Source: Catenulispora sp. EB89
GTDB lineage: Bacteria > Actinomycetota > Actinomycetes > Streptomycetales > Catenulisporaceae
NCBI RefSeq assembly: GCF_041261445.1
Contig: NZ_JBGCCU010000007.1
Span: 186,001 to 250,000 of the forward strand
Direction of reading: 5' to 3'
DNA: 64,000 nucleotides
The notes under the pieces were generated by a model that was not told the DNA's origin, did not search any database, and worked only from the letters and a program-made list of their open reading frames with translations. Positions within the stretch are counted from its first letter, which is position 1. Each line of letters begins with the position of its first letter. This document shows positions 43,117 to 52,193 of the stretch, one piece after another. The translations under genes were made by a program, and so were the position numbers.

Positions 43117-44025
43117 ATGGCCGCGCTTCGACGCGCTCTGATATCGGCTGCCGCCGGGTGCCTGCTCGTGGCCGGCCTCGCGGCGTGCAGCCACTCGGCG
43201 GCTCCCAAAAGCATGAGCGGTATGGACATGAACGGCATGAACGGCATGAACATGGCTGGCTCCGGCGATGACATGCCGGGGATGGGAGAGCCCACCGGCC
43301 CGAAGATCGCGGCCGCGGTGGCCGCCGACAACGGACTCCACGGCGCTGTCGGCGGTTACTCCTACGTCGTCGATTCGGCCGCGCCGTTCACGTTCCACAT
43401 CACCGGCCCGAGCGGTAAGACGGTCACCCGGTTCCAGCCCTACGAAGGCCAACTGTTGGTGTTCTACCTGGTCCGCAGCGATCTCGGCGACTTCCGTCAG
43501 CTGACGCCGTCGATGCGCGCGGACGGCACCTGGACCGTGCCGCTGTCGGCGCTGACGCCTGGTTCCTACCGCACCTACATCACGTTCGCGGCGCCCGATT
43601 CCAGCGCCGGGACGCCCTTGTCGTACTCGTTGTCCCAGCCACTGACCGTCCCCGGTAGCGCGACCGTTTCGGCGCTGCCCGCCGCGTCCGAGACGACGAC
43701 CGCCGACGGCTACACACTCCGGCTCACCGGATCGCCGCATCAGGGGGCTGCGACCGACCTCGGGGTCGCCGTCGCCAAGAACGGAAAGCCGGTCCAGCAG
43801 TTCGACCGGCTCCTCGACGGCTACGTACACCTGACCGCCTTCCACGCCGGCGACGCGGCCTTCGCCCGAGCGCTGTCCACCGGACGCTCCGCCGGTGGCG
43901 CGGCCGGCGCCGGCGACCTGACGGCGACGATCCAGTTCCCCGAGTCCGGGGTGTGGCGGCTGTTCGTCCAGTTCGAGACGTCGGGTGCCGAGCACACGGC
44001 GGCGTTCACGGTGGAGGTGCCCTGA
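43117..44025 (+). CDS. Methionine-rich lipoprotein, probable copper-handling protein
   Basis: 302 residues from ATG 43117, chosen for GAAGGG seven bases upstream. The N-terminus ends in LAAC (lipobox). The first mature residues are a Met-rich stretch (MSGMDMNGMNGMNMAG, then DDMPGMGE), typical of Cu(I) binding. Two beta domains follow: GYSYVVDSAAPFTFHITGP...YRTYITFAAP and a C-terminal FixH/YtkA-like one ending VWRLFVQFETSGAEHTAAFTVEV. Placed directly after a copper enzyme gene and overlapping the next gene by one base (TGATG), it may deliver or scavenge copper for the LPMO. That role is inference. Confidence 0.8.
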   Translation: MAALRRALISAAAGCLLVAGLAACSHSAAPKSMSGMDMNGMNGMNMAGSGDDMPGMGEPTGPKIAAAVAADNGLHGAVGGYSYVVDSAAPFTFHITGPSGKTVTRFQPYEGQLLVFYLVRSDLGDFRQLTPSMRADGTWTVPLSALTPGSYRTYITFAAPDSSAGTPLSYSLSQPLTVPGSATVSALPAASETTTADGYTLRLTGSPHQGAATDLGVAVAKNGKPVQQFDRLLDGYVHLTAFHAGDAAFARALSTGRSAGGAAGAGDLTATIQFPESGVWRLFVQFETSGAEHTAAFTVEVP

Positions 44026-45245
44026 TGTCCCGCGATCACTCGTGGCTGCGCAGTATCCGCGTCCTGGTCGTCGTGGCGGCGGCGGTGCTGGCGATGTCGG
44101 CCATGTTCGTGCTCGGATCCCGGCCGGCCGCGGGCGCCGGGACCGGCTGCACGGTCGCCTACCAGCCGAACCAGTGGAGCACCGGATTCACCGCGAACGT
44201 GACGGTCACGAACGGCGGTCCGGCGGTCAGCGCCTGGACCGTGACCTGGTCGTGGACCGGGAACCAGCAGGTCACGTCGGGGTGGAACGCGCAGGTCGGC
44301 CAGAGCGGGCAGCAGGTCACGGCCGCCAGCGAGCCCTACAACGGATCCGTCGCGGCCGGGGCGACGGTCGCCTTCGGATTTCAGGCCACGTATTCGGGGA
44401 CGAATGCCGCCCCGGTGAACTTCGCCTTCAACGGTGTGTCGTGCGGCGGCCCCGGGTCGCCGAGTTCGACAAGTTCGCCGAGTTCGCCGTCCAGCTCACC
44501 GTCGACTCAGCCTTCCAGTCAACCCTCCAGTCAGCCGAGCAGCGGACCGTGCCCGGCCGCCGCGGTGTTCTGCGACGGCTTCGAGAATCAGACCTCGACC
44601 ACGCCGTCCGGCCGATGGTCGGTCGTCACCCCGAACTGCTCCGGCACCGGAACCGCCGCGATCACCACCGCGCAGGCGCACTCTGGGACCAAGTCCCTGG
44701 AGATCAACGGCCGCGGCACCTACTGCGACCACGTCTTCGCCGGCGACACCACCGACCTGGCCGCCGCCGCGCCGACCTGGTACGTCCGCTTCTGGATCAA
44801 GCACACCGCGCCGCTGCCGACCGACCACACCACCTTCCTGGCGCTGAACGACTCCGCGCACGGCAACACCGACCTGCGGCTCGGCGCGCAGAACGGCGCG
44901 CTGATGTGGAACCGGCAGTCCGACGACGCCACGCTGCCCGACCAGAGCCCGGCGGGCGTCGCGCAGAGCGTCGTCCTGCCGACCGGCGCCTGGGAGTGCC
45001 TGGAGTTCTCCGTGGACGGCACCAGCGGCCAGATCCACACCTGGTACAACGGCAGCCCCGTCCCGGGCCTGACCGAGGACGGCGTGTCGACCCCGAACCT
45101 GGATGACCAGTGGCTGGCCGGCACCGGGGCGTCGTGGCGTCCGCAGCTCACCGACCTGAAGCTCGGCTGGGAGAACTACAGCAGCGGCGACGACACGCTG
45201 TGGTTCGACGACGTGGTGCTGAGCACCGGCCGGATCGGCTGCTGA
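44025..45245 (+). CDS. Secreted CBM2 protein with Cip1-like domain
   Basis: 406 residues; the ATG shares a base with the previous stop. A signal peptide (LVVVAAAVLAMSAMFVLG) precedes an N-terminal CBM2 (about 40-140), then a Ser/Pro/Gln linker. Residues about 185-406 (FCDGFENQTS, GTYCDHVF, TWYVRFWIKH, TFLALNDSAHGNTDLRLGAQ, LMWNRQSDDATLPDQSP, CLEFSVDGTSGQIHTWYNG) match the beta-jelly-roll Cip1 module first described as cellulose-induced protein 1 of Trichoderma reesei, for which lyase activity has been proposed. It probably acts on hemicellulose or glucuronan at the fibre surface. Confidence 0.82.
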   Translation: MSRDHSWLRSIRVLVVVAAAVLAMSAMFVLGSRPAAGAGTGCTVAYQPNQWSTGFTANVTVTNGGPAVSAWTVTWSWTGNQQVTSGWNAQVGQSGQQVTAASEPYNGSVAAGATVAFGFQATYSGTNAAPVNFAFNGVSCGGPGSPSSTSSPSSPSSSPSTQPSSQPSSQPSSGPCPAAAVFCDGFENQTSTTPSGRWSVVTPNCSGTGTAAITTAQAHSGTKSLEINGRGTYCDHVFAGDTTDLAAAAPTWYVRFWIKHTAPLPTDHTTFLALNDSAHGNTDLRLGAQNGALMWNRQSDDATLPDQSPAGVAQSVVLPTGAWECLEFSVDGTSGQIHTWYNGSPVPGLTEDGVSTPNLDDQWLAGTGASWRPQLTDLKLGWENYSSGDDTLWFDDVVLSTGRIGC

Positions 45246-45295
45246 GAGAGCTTGCATATCAGCCTATTGAAATCTGATCGAAGGGAGTCATTACT

Positions 45296-47330
45296 TTGAG
45301 AGTATGGAGACCGGGTATGGCGCTCGCGGCCGGCCTGCTCACCCTCACCACAGCGGTTGCCGCCGCCCCGGACGGAACCGCTGCGGCGGCCACGGCCCCG
45401 CAGGTGAACGTCACGGTCAACACCCTGGAAGGCCTCGGCACCATCCCGGCCACCGGCTACGGCCTGAACAGCGCGGTCTGGGACAGCCAGATGAACGCCC
45501 CGGCCGTGCAGAACCTGCTCGGCCAGGCCGGGATCGGGATGCTGCGCTATCCGGGCGGTTCCTACGGCGACATCTACAACTGGCAGACCAACACCGCGCC
45601 CGGCGGCTACGTCGCGCCGGGCACCGACTTCGACTCCTTCATGGGCACCGTCAAGACCGTCGGCGCCCAGCCGATCCTGATCGCCAACTACGGCACCGGC
45701 ACGCCGCAGGAGGCCGCCGACTGGGTCCAGTACGCCAACGTCACCAAGGGCTACGGCGACAAGTACTGGGAGGTCGGCAACGAGAACTACGGCAACGGCT
45801 ACTACGGCGCCGACTGGGAAGCCGACAACCACAGCAGCAAGAGCCCGACCACCTACGCGCAGAACGTCATCCAGTACAGCAAGGCCATGAAGGCCGTGGA
45901 TCCCACGATCAAGGTCGGCGCCGTGCTGACACTGCCCGGCAACTGGCCGGACGGCGTTGTGGCCTCCGGTGACGCGGCGGACTGGAACCGTACCGTGCTG
46001 CTGGTATCCCAGCGCCAAGGACGCCGCCGGCACCATGGCCACGCCGGCCCAGCTGCCCGGCGAGCTCAGCCAGCTGCGCAGCGAGATCACCGAATACGCC
46101 GGCTCCGGCGGCTCCAGGCTCGGCATCGCGCTCACCGAGATGAACGGCAGCTTCGACCAGGACACCCAGCCCGACGCCCTGTTCGGCGCGGACGCCTACT
46201 TCACGGCCCTGGAACAGGGGGTCTTCACGGTCGACTGGTGGAACACCCACAACGGGGTCGGGACGATCAGCACCGCGCCCGACGGCGCCACCGACTACGG
46301 TGACGGGGGAGTGCTCTCCAGCGGCGGTTGTACGGGCTCGGTCTGCGAGCCGGCGGTGAACACGCCGTTCCCGGCCTACTACGCCATCAGCATGCTGAGC
46401 AAGCTCGGCCGTCCCGGCGACCAGATGGTCAAGGCCGGCACCGACCAGCAGCTGGTCGCGGCGCACGCGGTGCGGCAGGCGAACGGGAATCTGGCCGTGA
46501 TGCTGGTGAACAAGGATCCTGCGAACACCTACACCGTGAACCTGCACTACGCCGGCTACACGCCGAGCACCGTCACGCCGACGGTTTACACGTACGGCGA
46601 CGAGGCCACGTCGATCACCTCGGCGGCGCAGGGCAGCAGCGCGGTCCAGACGCTGGCGCCGTACTCGATCGAGACCGTCGTCCTGACCCCGTCCGGCAAC
46701 CCCGTCAGCACCCTGACGGCGCCGGGCTCGCCCTCGGTCTCGCAGGTCACCGACACACAGGCGACCGTCAGCTGGTCCCCGTCGGCCGGCGGCGCGGCCA
46801 CCCGCTACGAGGTCTACCGGCAGTTCGGCACGACCAGCGAACTGCTCGCCGAGTCGACGTCCACCTCGGCGACGATCGGCAACCTGGTCCCCGGCAGCGG
46901 CTACACCCTGAACGTGCTGGCCACCGACCGGAACGGGAACCTGTCGCCGCCCTCGGACCCGGTCGCGTTCACCACCGGGACTCCGGCGAACAGCACCTGC
47001 GCCGTGACCTACCAAGTGACGACAGGCTGGGGGAACGGCTACGTAGCGGCGCTCACCGTCACGAACACCGGGCCGAGCCCGATCGACGGATGGTCGCTCA
47101 CCTTCAGCTTCCCCGGGACCGGTGAGACCCTGGGCTCCGGCTGGAACGCGAACTGGACCAGCAGCGGGCAGAACATCGAGGCCACCAGCCTGAGCTGGAA
47201 CGCGAACCTGGCGCCCGGCGGCGGCAACTCGGCCAGCATCGGGCTCGTCGGGAACAACGACGGCGCCTATCCCTCGCCGGCGGCGATCAGCCTGAACGGC
47301 ACCGTCTGCACTACTACATACAGCTCCTGA
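45296..47330 (+). pseudogene. Clan-A glycoside hydrolase-fn3-CBM2 gene, frameshifted
   Basis: Starts at TTG 45296 (AAGGGAG upstream) with a signal peptide. The first frame encodes a GH51/GH39/GH44-like (beta/alpha)8 start: GLNSAVWDSQMNAP, LRYPGGSYGDIYNW and acid/base WEVGNENYGNGYYG. It breaks at about 46000; the +1 frame resumes at WYPSAKDAAGT and carries the nucleophile region IALTEMNGSF, an Ig-like C-terminal beta domain, fn3 (about 46720-46980) and a CBM2 ending at 47330. By analogy with this fold the strand ahead of WYP (usually an IDFxxxH-type segment) is missing, so a small deletion not divisible by three is likely. It may be a pseudogene or an assembly error. The substrate is probably arabinoxylan or glucan. 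Confidence 0.75.
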
Positions 47331-47350
47331 CAGCTTCCGCGAGACGCAGA

Positions 47351-47383
47351 GCTGCCGAGGCCGGTGTCTTCGACCTCGGCAGC
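47351..47383. terminator. Hairpin terminator after the GH-fn3-CBM2 gene
   Basis: GCTGCCGAGG (47351-47360) pairs with CCTCGGCAGC (47374-47383). It lies between the convergent ends of the GH gene and the condensation-domain gene. Confidence 0.75.
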
Positions 47384-47387
47384 ACTG

Positions 47388-49226
47388 TCAGGATTTCGAT
47401 ATTCCTGTACTGAGATTCGGCTGGAGCGCCGCCTCGACCGCGACCTGTTCGATCTCGCGGACCAGCTGCTCGATCTGCGCCGGCGACATACCTCGGGTGT
47501 CCGCCTCGACGATCAGGCTGAGCGCGTCCGGGCCCTCGTCGACGTGCAGGAACAGCCGCTCCACCGGGTCGTTGCGGCGCTGGACCCACTCGAAGCGGCC
47601 GGCGGCGCGCGCCTTCGCGTACTCCTCGGCGGTGGCGGGCTCGGTCGGCTGCGGGGTCGCCGATCCCGTCGGGGCTTCGGCGTCCGCGGGGCTCGGCGAG
47701 GTCATCGTCGTGGCGCGGCGGTCGTTGAAGAACGAGGCGATGTCCAGTTCGGCGCCGCGCTCCTGGCCGATCTCCTCGATCAGCTCATTGAGTCGCTTCG
47801 GGTCGAAGTAGCTGTGTTTGAGGGCGTTCATCGCGGCGGATCCCGCGCGGTCGATGACGTCCTCGACGGTCGAGTCGGCGACGTCGAGCAGGACCAGCCC
47901 GGCCTGGGCCGCGTGGCAGGTCACGTCGGCCAGCTGGTGCCGGAAGCGGTTGCCGATGACCGGCCGGAACAGGACCGGGTGCACGCCGGTGACGTGCGCC
48001 AGCGCGATCGCGTAGACCGCGAAGATCACCCGCGTCTGGTCGGCGCCGGTGCGTTGGCCGAGCGCGGCCAGGGCCGGGCGCAGCGCGGGGGAGTGGTACT
48101 CGGCGCTCCAGTAGCGCGGGCGGCGCGGGTCGTCCGACGGCGGGAAGGTCGGGGTCGGCATCACCCGCAGGATGTCGGTGAAGTGTCGCAGGGTCCTGTC
48201 GCTGTGGCGGAGGCCGGCCGGGGAGGTTTGCCAGCTGGTCTGCTCCAACTGCTGGAGCCCCGACGGCGGGGTGCTGGCGCGCACGGCGACGTCGCGGAAC
48301 ATGACCTCGGCCCCGCCGCCGTCCAAGGCCAGGTGGTGCATGGCGACGGCCATCCGGGTCGCCTCGCCGTCCTGGCGGACCACGGCCATCCGGACCGGCC
48401 ATTCGGTGCGCAGGTCGTAGGGCGTGTACTGGTAGTGGTCCGAGATGGCGGCGGCGAGGTCGTCGGCGGCCTGGGCGCCGGGCGGCGCGTCGTAGATCTC
48501 GAGGTGGGTGGTGCCGGAGGACAGGAGCTCCTGGTGCGGGTTGCCCTGCGCGTCGAAGCGCAGGAAGGTGCGCATCGAGGGGAAGCGGGTGTGCAGGTAG
48601 GCGAGTTCGTCGGCGACGGCCTCGACCGTGGTCCCGGCTTCCAGCGGCCGCCATCCGCCCAGCGGCAGCCAGTTGCCCTGGCGGGTCATGGACTGCCAGA
48701 TCTCATGTTGGCCCCAGGTCAGGGCCGCGACGCCGGCGGTGTCGCCGGCGAACTCCACCGGGACGCGCTCGTCGGGCCGCGGCACCGGATCGGGGTCGGC
48801 GCCCAGGCCGGGCAGCCGCGCGCCGGCCATCTCCAGGATCTGGTGCTGCCACGTCCGGACCCGGTCGTCGGCGAGCCGCTCCGGCGGGAGGTCGCGGTCG
48901 GCGCCGAGCACCAGGATGCGGCGGATCGTCGCGAGCTCGGTGGCGGTGAACGCGGGCCCGATGGCGGACTCGTGGTCGTCGTCGGGGTCGACGCCGGGCT
49001 GCAGGACCAGCAGGACGTCGGTCTGCACGCGGCCGCGCAGGCGTGCCGAGGCGACGAGGCAGTCGCGGATCTGCGGTGCGACCGTCAGGATGCGTTTTTC
49101 GAGCGTTTCGGGGTGCAGCTGCTGGCCGTCGTCGAGGTCGACCGGGTCATGGAAGGCGAATACGGGCTCTGAGTCCGGGGTGCGACCACTGGCTTGCTGC
49201 GAGCCAAGATGCATAGGCCAACACAT
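47388..49226 (-). CDS. Orphan NRPS condensation-domain protein
   Basis: About 612 residues from ATG 49226 (ATG 49214 is also possible; no clear ribosome-binding site). Residues ~150-560 form a condensation domain: LTWGQHEIWQSM opens it and MHHLALDGGG is the HHxxxDG catalytic motif; FRPVIGNRFRHQL matches the later NRPS C-domain motifs. The first ~120 residues (HPETLEKRILTVAPQIRDCLVASARLRG...LLVLQPG) look like the C-terminal lobe of an adenylation enzyme, as if cut from an A-C didomain. No carrier protein or adenylation gene is near. It may acylate a diffusible or carrier-bound amine; the role is unknown. Confidence 0.8.
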   Translation of the reverse strand: MCWPMHLGSQQASGRTPDSEPVFAFHDPVDLDDGQQLHPETLEKRILTVAPQIRDCLVASARLRGRVQTDVLLVLQPGVDPDDDHESAIGPAFTATELATIRRILVLGADRDLPPERLADDRVRTWQHQILEMAGARLPGLGADPDPVPRPDERVPVEFAGDTAGVAALTWGQHEIWQSMTRQGNWLPLGGWRPLEAGTTVEAVADELAYLHTRFPSMRTFLRFDAQGNPHQELLSSGTTHLEIYDAPPGAQAADDLAAAISDHYQYTPYDLRTEWPVRMAVVRQDGEATRMAVAMHHLALDGGGAEVMFRDVAVRASTPPSGLQQLEQTSWQTSPAGLRHSDRTLRHFTDILRVMPTPTFPPSDDPRRPRYWSAEYHSPALRPALAALGQRTGADQTRVIFAVYAIALAHVTGVHPVLFRPVIGNRFRHQLADVTCHAAQAGLVLLDVADSTVEDVIDRAGSAAMNALKHSYFDPKRLNELIEEIGQERGAELDIASFFNDRRATTMTSPSPADAEAPTGSATPQPTEPATAEEYAKARAAGRFEWVQRRNDPVERLFLHVDEGPDALSLIVEADTRGMSPAQIEQLVREIEQVAVEAALQPNLSTGISKS

Positions 49227-49449
49227 ATCATTCACATAAGCTGCCGGGGAATAGAACTCCCGATTGTGGGCGGTTGCGCAACCGCTCCACCCCCGGGGTG
49301 GAGGGGCGTGGTCCACCTGCGGGGCTGGGCCCCCCGGGTGGAGATCCGGACTTCCACCCGCGCGCCGATGCCCGCGCGGGTCCTCGATCGCCAAGCTGGG
49401 ACGGCCGGGATCATTCGGGCCCCGGCGTCGGTACGAAGGGGATTGCTTC

Positions 49450-51153
49450 GTGTTCCACATGACCTTGAGGGGGCGGACGCGGCTGGTGGCGGCTGCCGCG
49501 GCCTTGGTGGTGGGCGGCGGGTTGCTGGGTGCGGTGGGGCCGGCGGCGGCTGCTTCGGGTGGTGCTTCCGGCAGCGCGTCCGGCAGTGCGTTCGGTAGCG
49601 CGTCCGGCGTTTCGGCCGCGTCTGACAGCCGTGATTGCCGTGTCAGTACTTCGCTGGGGCGGGTGCAGGGCGTGGCCGAGGGGGCGACGTGCGCGTACCT
49701 CGGCGTGCCGTACGCCGCGCCGCCGACCGGAGCTCGGCGCTTCCTGCCGCCGGCGCCGCCCACGCGCTGGCGTGGCACGCTGGCGGCGACCACCGCGAAG
49801 CCGGGCTGTCCGCAGGATCTGAGCGGCGGTGGCGGCGGCAGCGAGGACTGTCTGTACACGCAGATCTGGCAGCCGCACTCCGGCGGCGCGAACAAGCCGG
49901 TGCTGGTGTTCCTGCACGGCGGCGCGGACGAGTTCGGCTCGGCGGGCGAGCCGGTGTTCGACGGCTCGGCGCTGGCGGCGCGCGGGAACGAGGTCGTGGT
50001 GAGCGTCGACTACCGGCTCGGGATGCTCGGCTGGACCGAGCTCGGCGGCCTGGACCGGCGCTACGCGGGGTCGGGCAACAACGGGCTGCGGGACGAGATC
50101 GCGGCGCTGACGTTCGTGCAGCGGCAGATCCGCGGCTTCGGCGGCGACCCGCGCGACGTCACGGTGTTCGGCCAGTCGGCGGGCGCCGTCTCGATCTCGG
50201 CGCTGCTGGCCGGCGACCACCCCGAGCGCCTGTTCAAGCGCGCGATCGTGGAGAGCGGCCCCGGGTACCTGGTGCACACGCAGCAGTACGCGGACGACGC
50301 CGCGAACCACCTGCTGAGCACCGGGAACATCACGAGCGTCGCGCAGCTCGACGCGATGAGCACGCAGCAACTGCTGGAGCTGCAGAGCAAGGCACAGCAG
50401 GGGGTGTCAGGGCTCGCCGACGCGCTGTTCTTCGGCCCGTCGATCGACGGCACGCTGATCCCGGGCCCGGTCACGGACCGCATCGCGGCGGGCAGCGCCC
50501 GCAACGTCGACCTGATGGTCGGCACCACCGAGAACGAGACGGACTACTGGGCCCTGTTCGCGCCGCAGGTCCTGGACCTGCCGCTGTCGGCGTACCGCAG
50601 CTTCCCGGCGGTACTGGCGGCGCAGAAGCAGCAGATGTTCGACCGCTACGCGGCCGACCGCCCCGGCCTGACCCAAGGGCGCGTGGTGAACGCGATGCTC
50701 ACGGACCAGATCTTCCGCGTCCCGACCCTGCGCATGGCCCAGGCCCAGGCCAAGTGGCGCCCGACGTACGTCTACCAGTTCGACTGGCACGTCCCCTACG
50801 CCGCAGGCGCCCCAGAGGCGCAGAACCTCGGCGCGATGCACACCGAGGAGGTCCCCTTCGTCCTGGGCAACCTCGACATCAGCGACTACCCCCGCGGCGC
50901 CGCCACCCTGGCCGCCGAGCGCCCCCAGCTGACAACCCTGTCGGACCACATGATGGCCGCCTGGTCAGGCTTCGCCCGCACCGGCCACCCCGGCTGGCCG
51001 AGCTACACGCCGGCGACGCGCGCGACGAAGATCTGGGACGTACCGGAGCGCGTGGCGGACGGACCGCAGGAGGCTGAGCGGGGGATGTGGGACGGGTTCT
51101 CGTTCCCGGCTTGGGACCTGGAGCCTTGGAGCAGCACGCCGGCGAAGAGCTGA
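49450..51153 (+). CDS. Secreted type-B carboxylesterase
   Basis: 567 residues from GTG 49450 (AAGGGG upstream; ATG 49459 possible). Signal peptide LVAAAAALVVGGGLLGAV, then a Gly/Ser linker. Carboxylesterase type B features: YLGVPYAAPPTGARRF, EDCLYTQIWQP, VFLHGGADEFGS (oxyanion hole), nucleophile Ser in DVTVFGQSAGAVS, Glu in TTENETDYW and His in GAMHTEEVPFVLGN. It hydrolyses carboxylic esters outside the cell. The divergent neighbour is the condensation-domain gene; no functional link is evident. Confidence 0.93.
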   Translation: MFHMTLRGRTRLVAAAAALVVGGGLLGAVGPAAAASGGASGSASGSAFGSASGVSAASDSRDCRVSTSLGRVQGVAEGATCAYLGVPYAAPPTGARRFLPPAPPTRWRGTLAATTAKPGCPQDLSGGGGGSEDCLYTQIWQPHSGGANKPVLVFLHGGADEFGSAGEPVFDGSALAARGNEVVVSVDYRLGMLGWTELGGLDRRYAGSGNNGLRDEIAALTFVQRQIRGFGGDPRDVTVFGQSAGAVSISALLAGDHPERLFKRAIVESGPGYLVHTQQYADDAANHLLSTGNITSVAQLDAMSTQQLLELQSKAQQGVSGLADALFFGPSIDGTLIPGPVTDRIAAGSARNVDLMVGTTENETDYWALFAPQVLDLPLSAYRSFPAVLAAQKQQMFDRYAADRPGLTQGRVVNAMLTDQIFRVPTLRMAQAQAKWRPTYVYQFDWHVPYAAGAPEAQNLGAMHTEEVPFVLGNLDISDYPRGAATLAAERPQLTTLSDHMMAAWSGFARTGHPGWPSYTPATRATKIWDVPERVADGPQEAERGMWDGFSFPAWDLEPWSSTPAKS

Positions 51154-51633
51154 GATCGGGGAGCGGCAGGCGGCTGCGACTTCGGTGGCCGCCGCTGCCG
51201 CGCGCGACGGGTCATGATGCCGGCGCCGGAGCACGAGCCGGCGCTGCGAAATGCTGGAGTATCGCGGGGCGACTGGCTGGCTTGGCAGTGCCAGCGGGCT
51301 GGTGGAGTAGTTGGTCGGCCGGGCTCGCGGCGGCGGGCGTCGCTGCGAATGCTGGAGCATCGCGGGGCGACCGGGTGGCTTGGCAGTGCGAGCAGGCTGG
51401 TGGAGTAGTTGGTCGGCGGGGCTCGCGGTGGCGGGCGGTGCTGTGAATGCTGGAGCGTCGCGGGGTGACTGGTTGGCTTGGCAGTGCCAGCAGGCTGGTG
51501 GAGTAGTTGGTCGGCCGGGCTCGCGGCGGCAGGCGTCGCCAGTGCTGTTGCTTGGCGAGGCGACCGGGTGGCCGGGTGAGCCATGTCGCTGCGGCGCGAA
51601 GCGGTCGGCCGAGCCGGTGCCGGTGCCGCGTGC
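51154..51633. other. Non-coding region dominated by a tandem repeat
   Basis: 480 bases between the esterase and SnoaL-like genes. Apart from the three 98-base repeats it holds no plausible gene; frames here run through the repeats in shifting phase. Confidence 0.7.
51243..51537. repeat. Three tandem copies of a 98-base repeat
   Basis: Copies begin at 51243 (one base longer), 51342 and 51440, each starting GCTG(C/T)GAA(A)TGCTGGAG and including TTGGCAGTGCCAGC and GGTGGAGTAGTTGGTCGG. They are about 90% identical. A degraded fourth copy may start at 51538. Because 98 is not a multiple of three, no protein is encoded through the array. Each unit contains the small inverted repeat TGGCAGTGCCA, so a structured RNA or protein-binding role is possible. 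Confidence 0.9.
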
Positions 51634-52110
51634 CTATTGCCAGGGTGCCGACGGCCGGATGTCGGTCCAATCCACCATCAGGCGGCGTTCGGCGAAGAGC
51701 CAGCGGCCGTCGGGCTGCTTGGTGAAGTGGTCGAGGTAGCGGATGCTGGCGATCATGAGGGTGCGGGTGCCGTCTTCGTTGACGGTCAGGTGGTGGGCGA
51801 TGCAGTAGCTCTCGCCGGTGGCGGTGTCGCCGGTGAGGGTGATGGTGCTTTGGCCGTTGAAGTGCGTGGTGGCGGCGTAGGCGTTCAGGGCGTCGAAGAC
51901 CGGGGCCAGGGCTTCGCGGCCGTGGAGTTCCTGGGTGGGCTCCGGTGCCTTGACGTCCATGTAGACCAGGACGTGCGAGTCCTCGGTGAACAGGGCCATC
52001 TGGCCCTTGGCGTCGCGGCGGTCGGCGCAGTGGGCGTAGGCGTCCACGAGTTCGCGGATGGCCAGGCGGTCGGCCGCTTCGGCGGGGGAGAGTGTCGCTG
52101 GGGATGTCAT
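51634..52110 (-). CDS. SnoaL-like / NTF2-family protein
   Basis: 158 residues from ATG 52110 with GAAGGGA seven bases upstream. Pattern LAIRELVDAYAHCADRRDAKGQMALFTEDSHVLVY, then LNAYAATTHFNGQSTITLTGDTATGESYCIAHH and RWLFAERRLMVDW, the SnoaL_4/ring-hydroxylating-dioxygenase-beta-like cone fold. Members bind or transform small hydrophobic molecules (cyclase, isomerase, dehydratase). It is divergent from a TetR gene 83 bases away, its likely repressor. Confidence 0.88.
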   Translation of the reverse strand: MTSPATLSPAEAADRLAIRELVDAYAHCADRRDAKGQMALFTEDSHVLVYMDVKAPEPTQELHGREALAPVFDALNAYAATTHFNGQSTITLTGDTATGESYCIAHHLTVNEDGTRTLMIASIRYLDHFTKQPDGRWLFAERRLMVDWTDIRPSAPWQ

Positions 52111-52193
52111 GGTGGATCCCTTCGTGCAACTATTTGACACATGTATAGAAGCAAGTGCGGGGCCGTGGCGCAAGCCGGGGAGCGCTGAGCACT

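Noticed and set aside
51243-51537. Possible CRISPR array
   Set aside because: Units are contiguous 98-base copies with no unique spacers between short repeats, and no cas genes are present.
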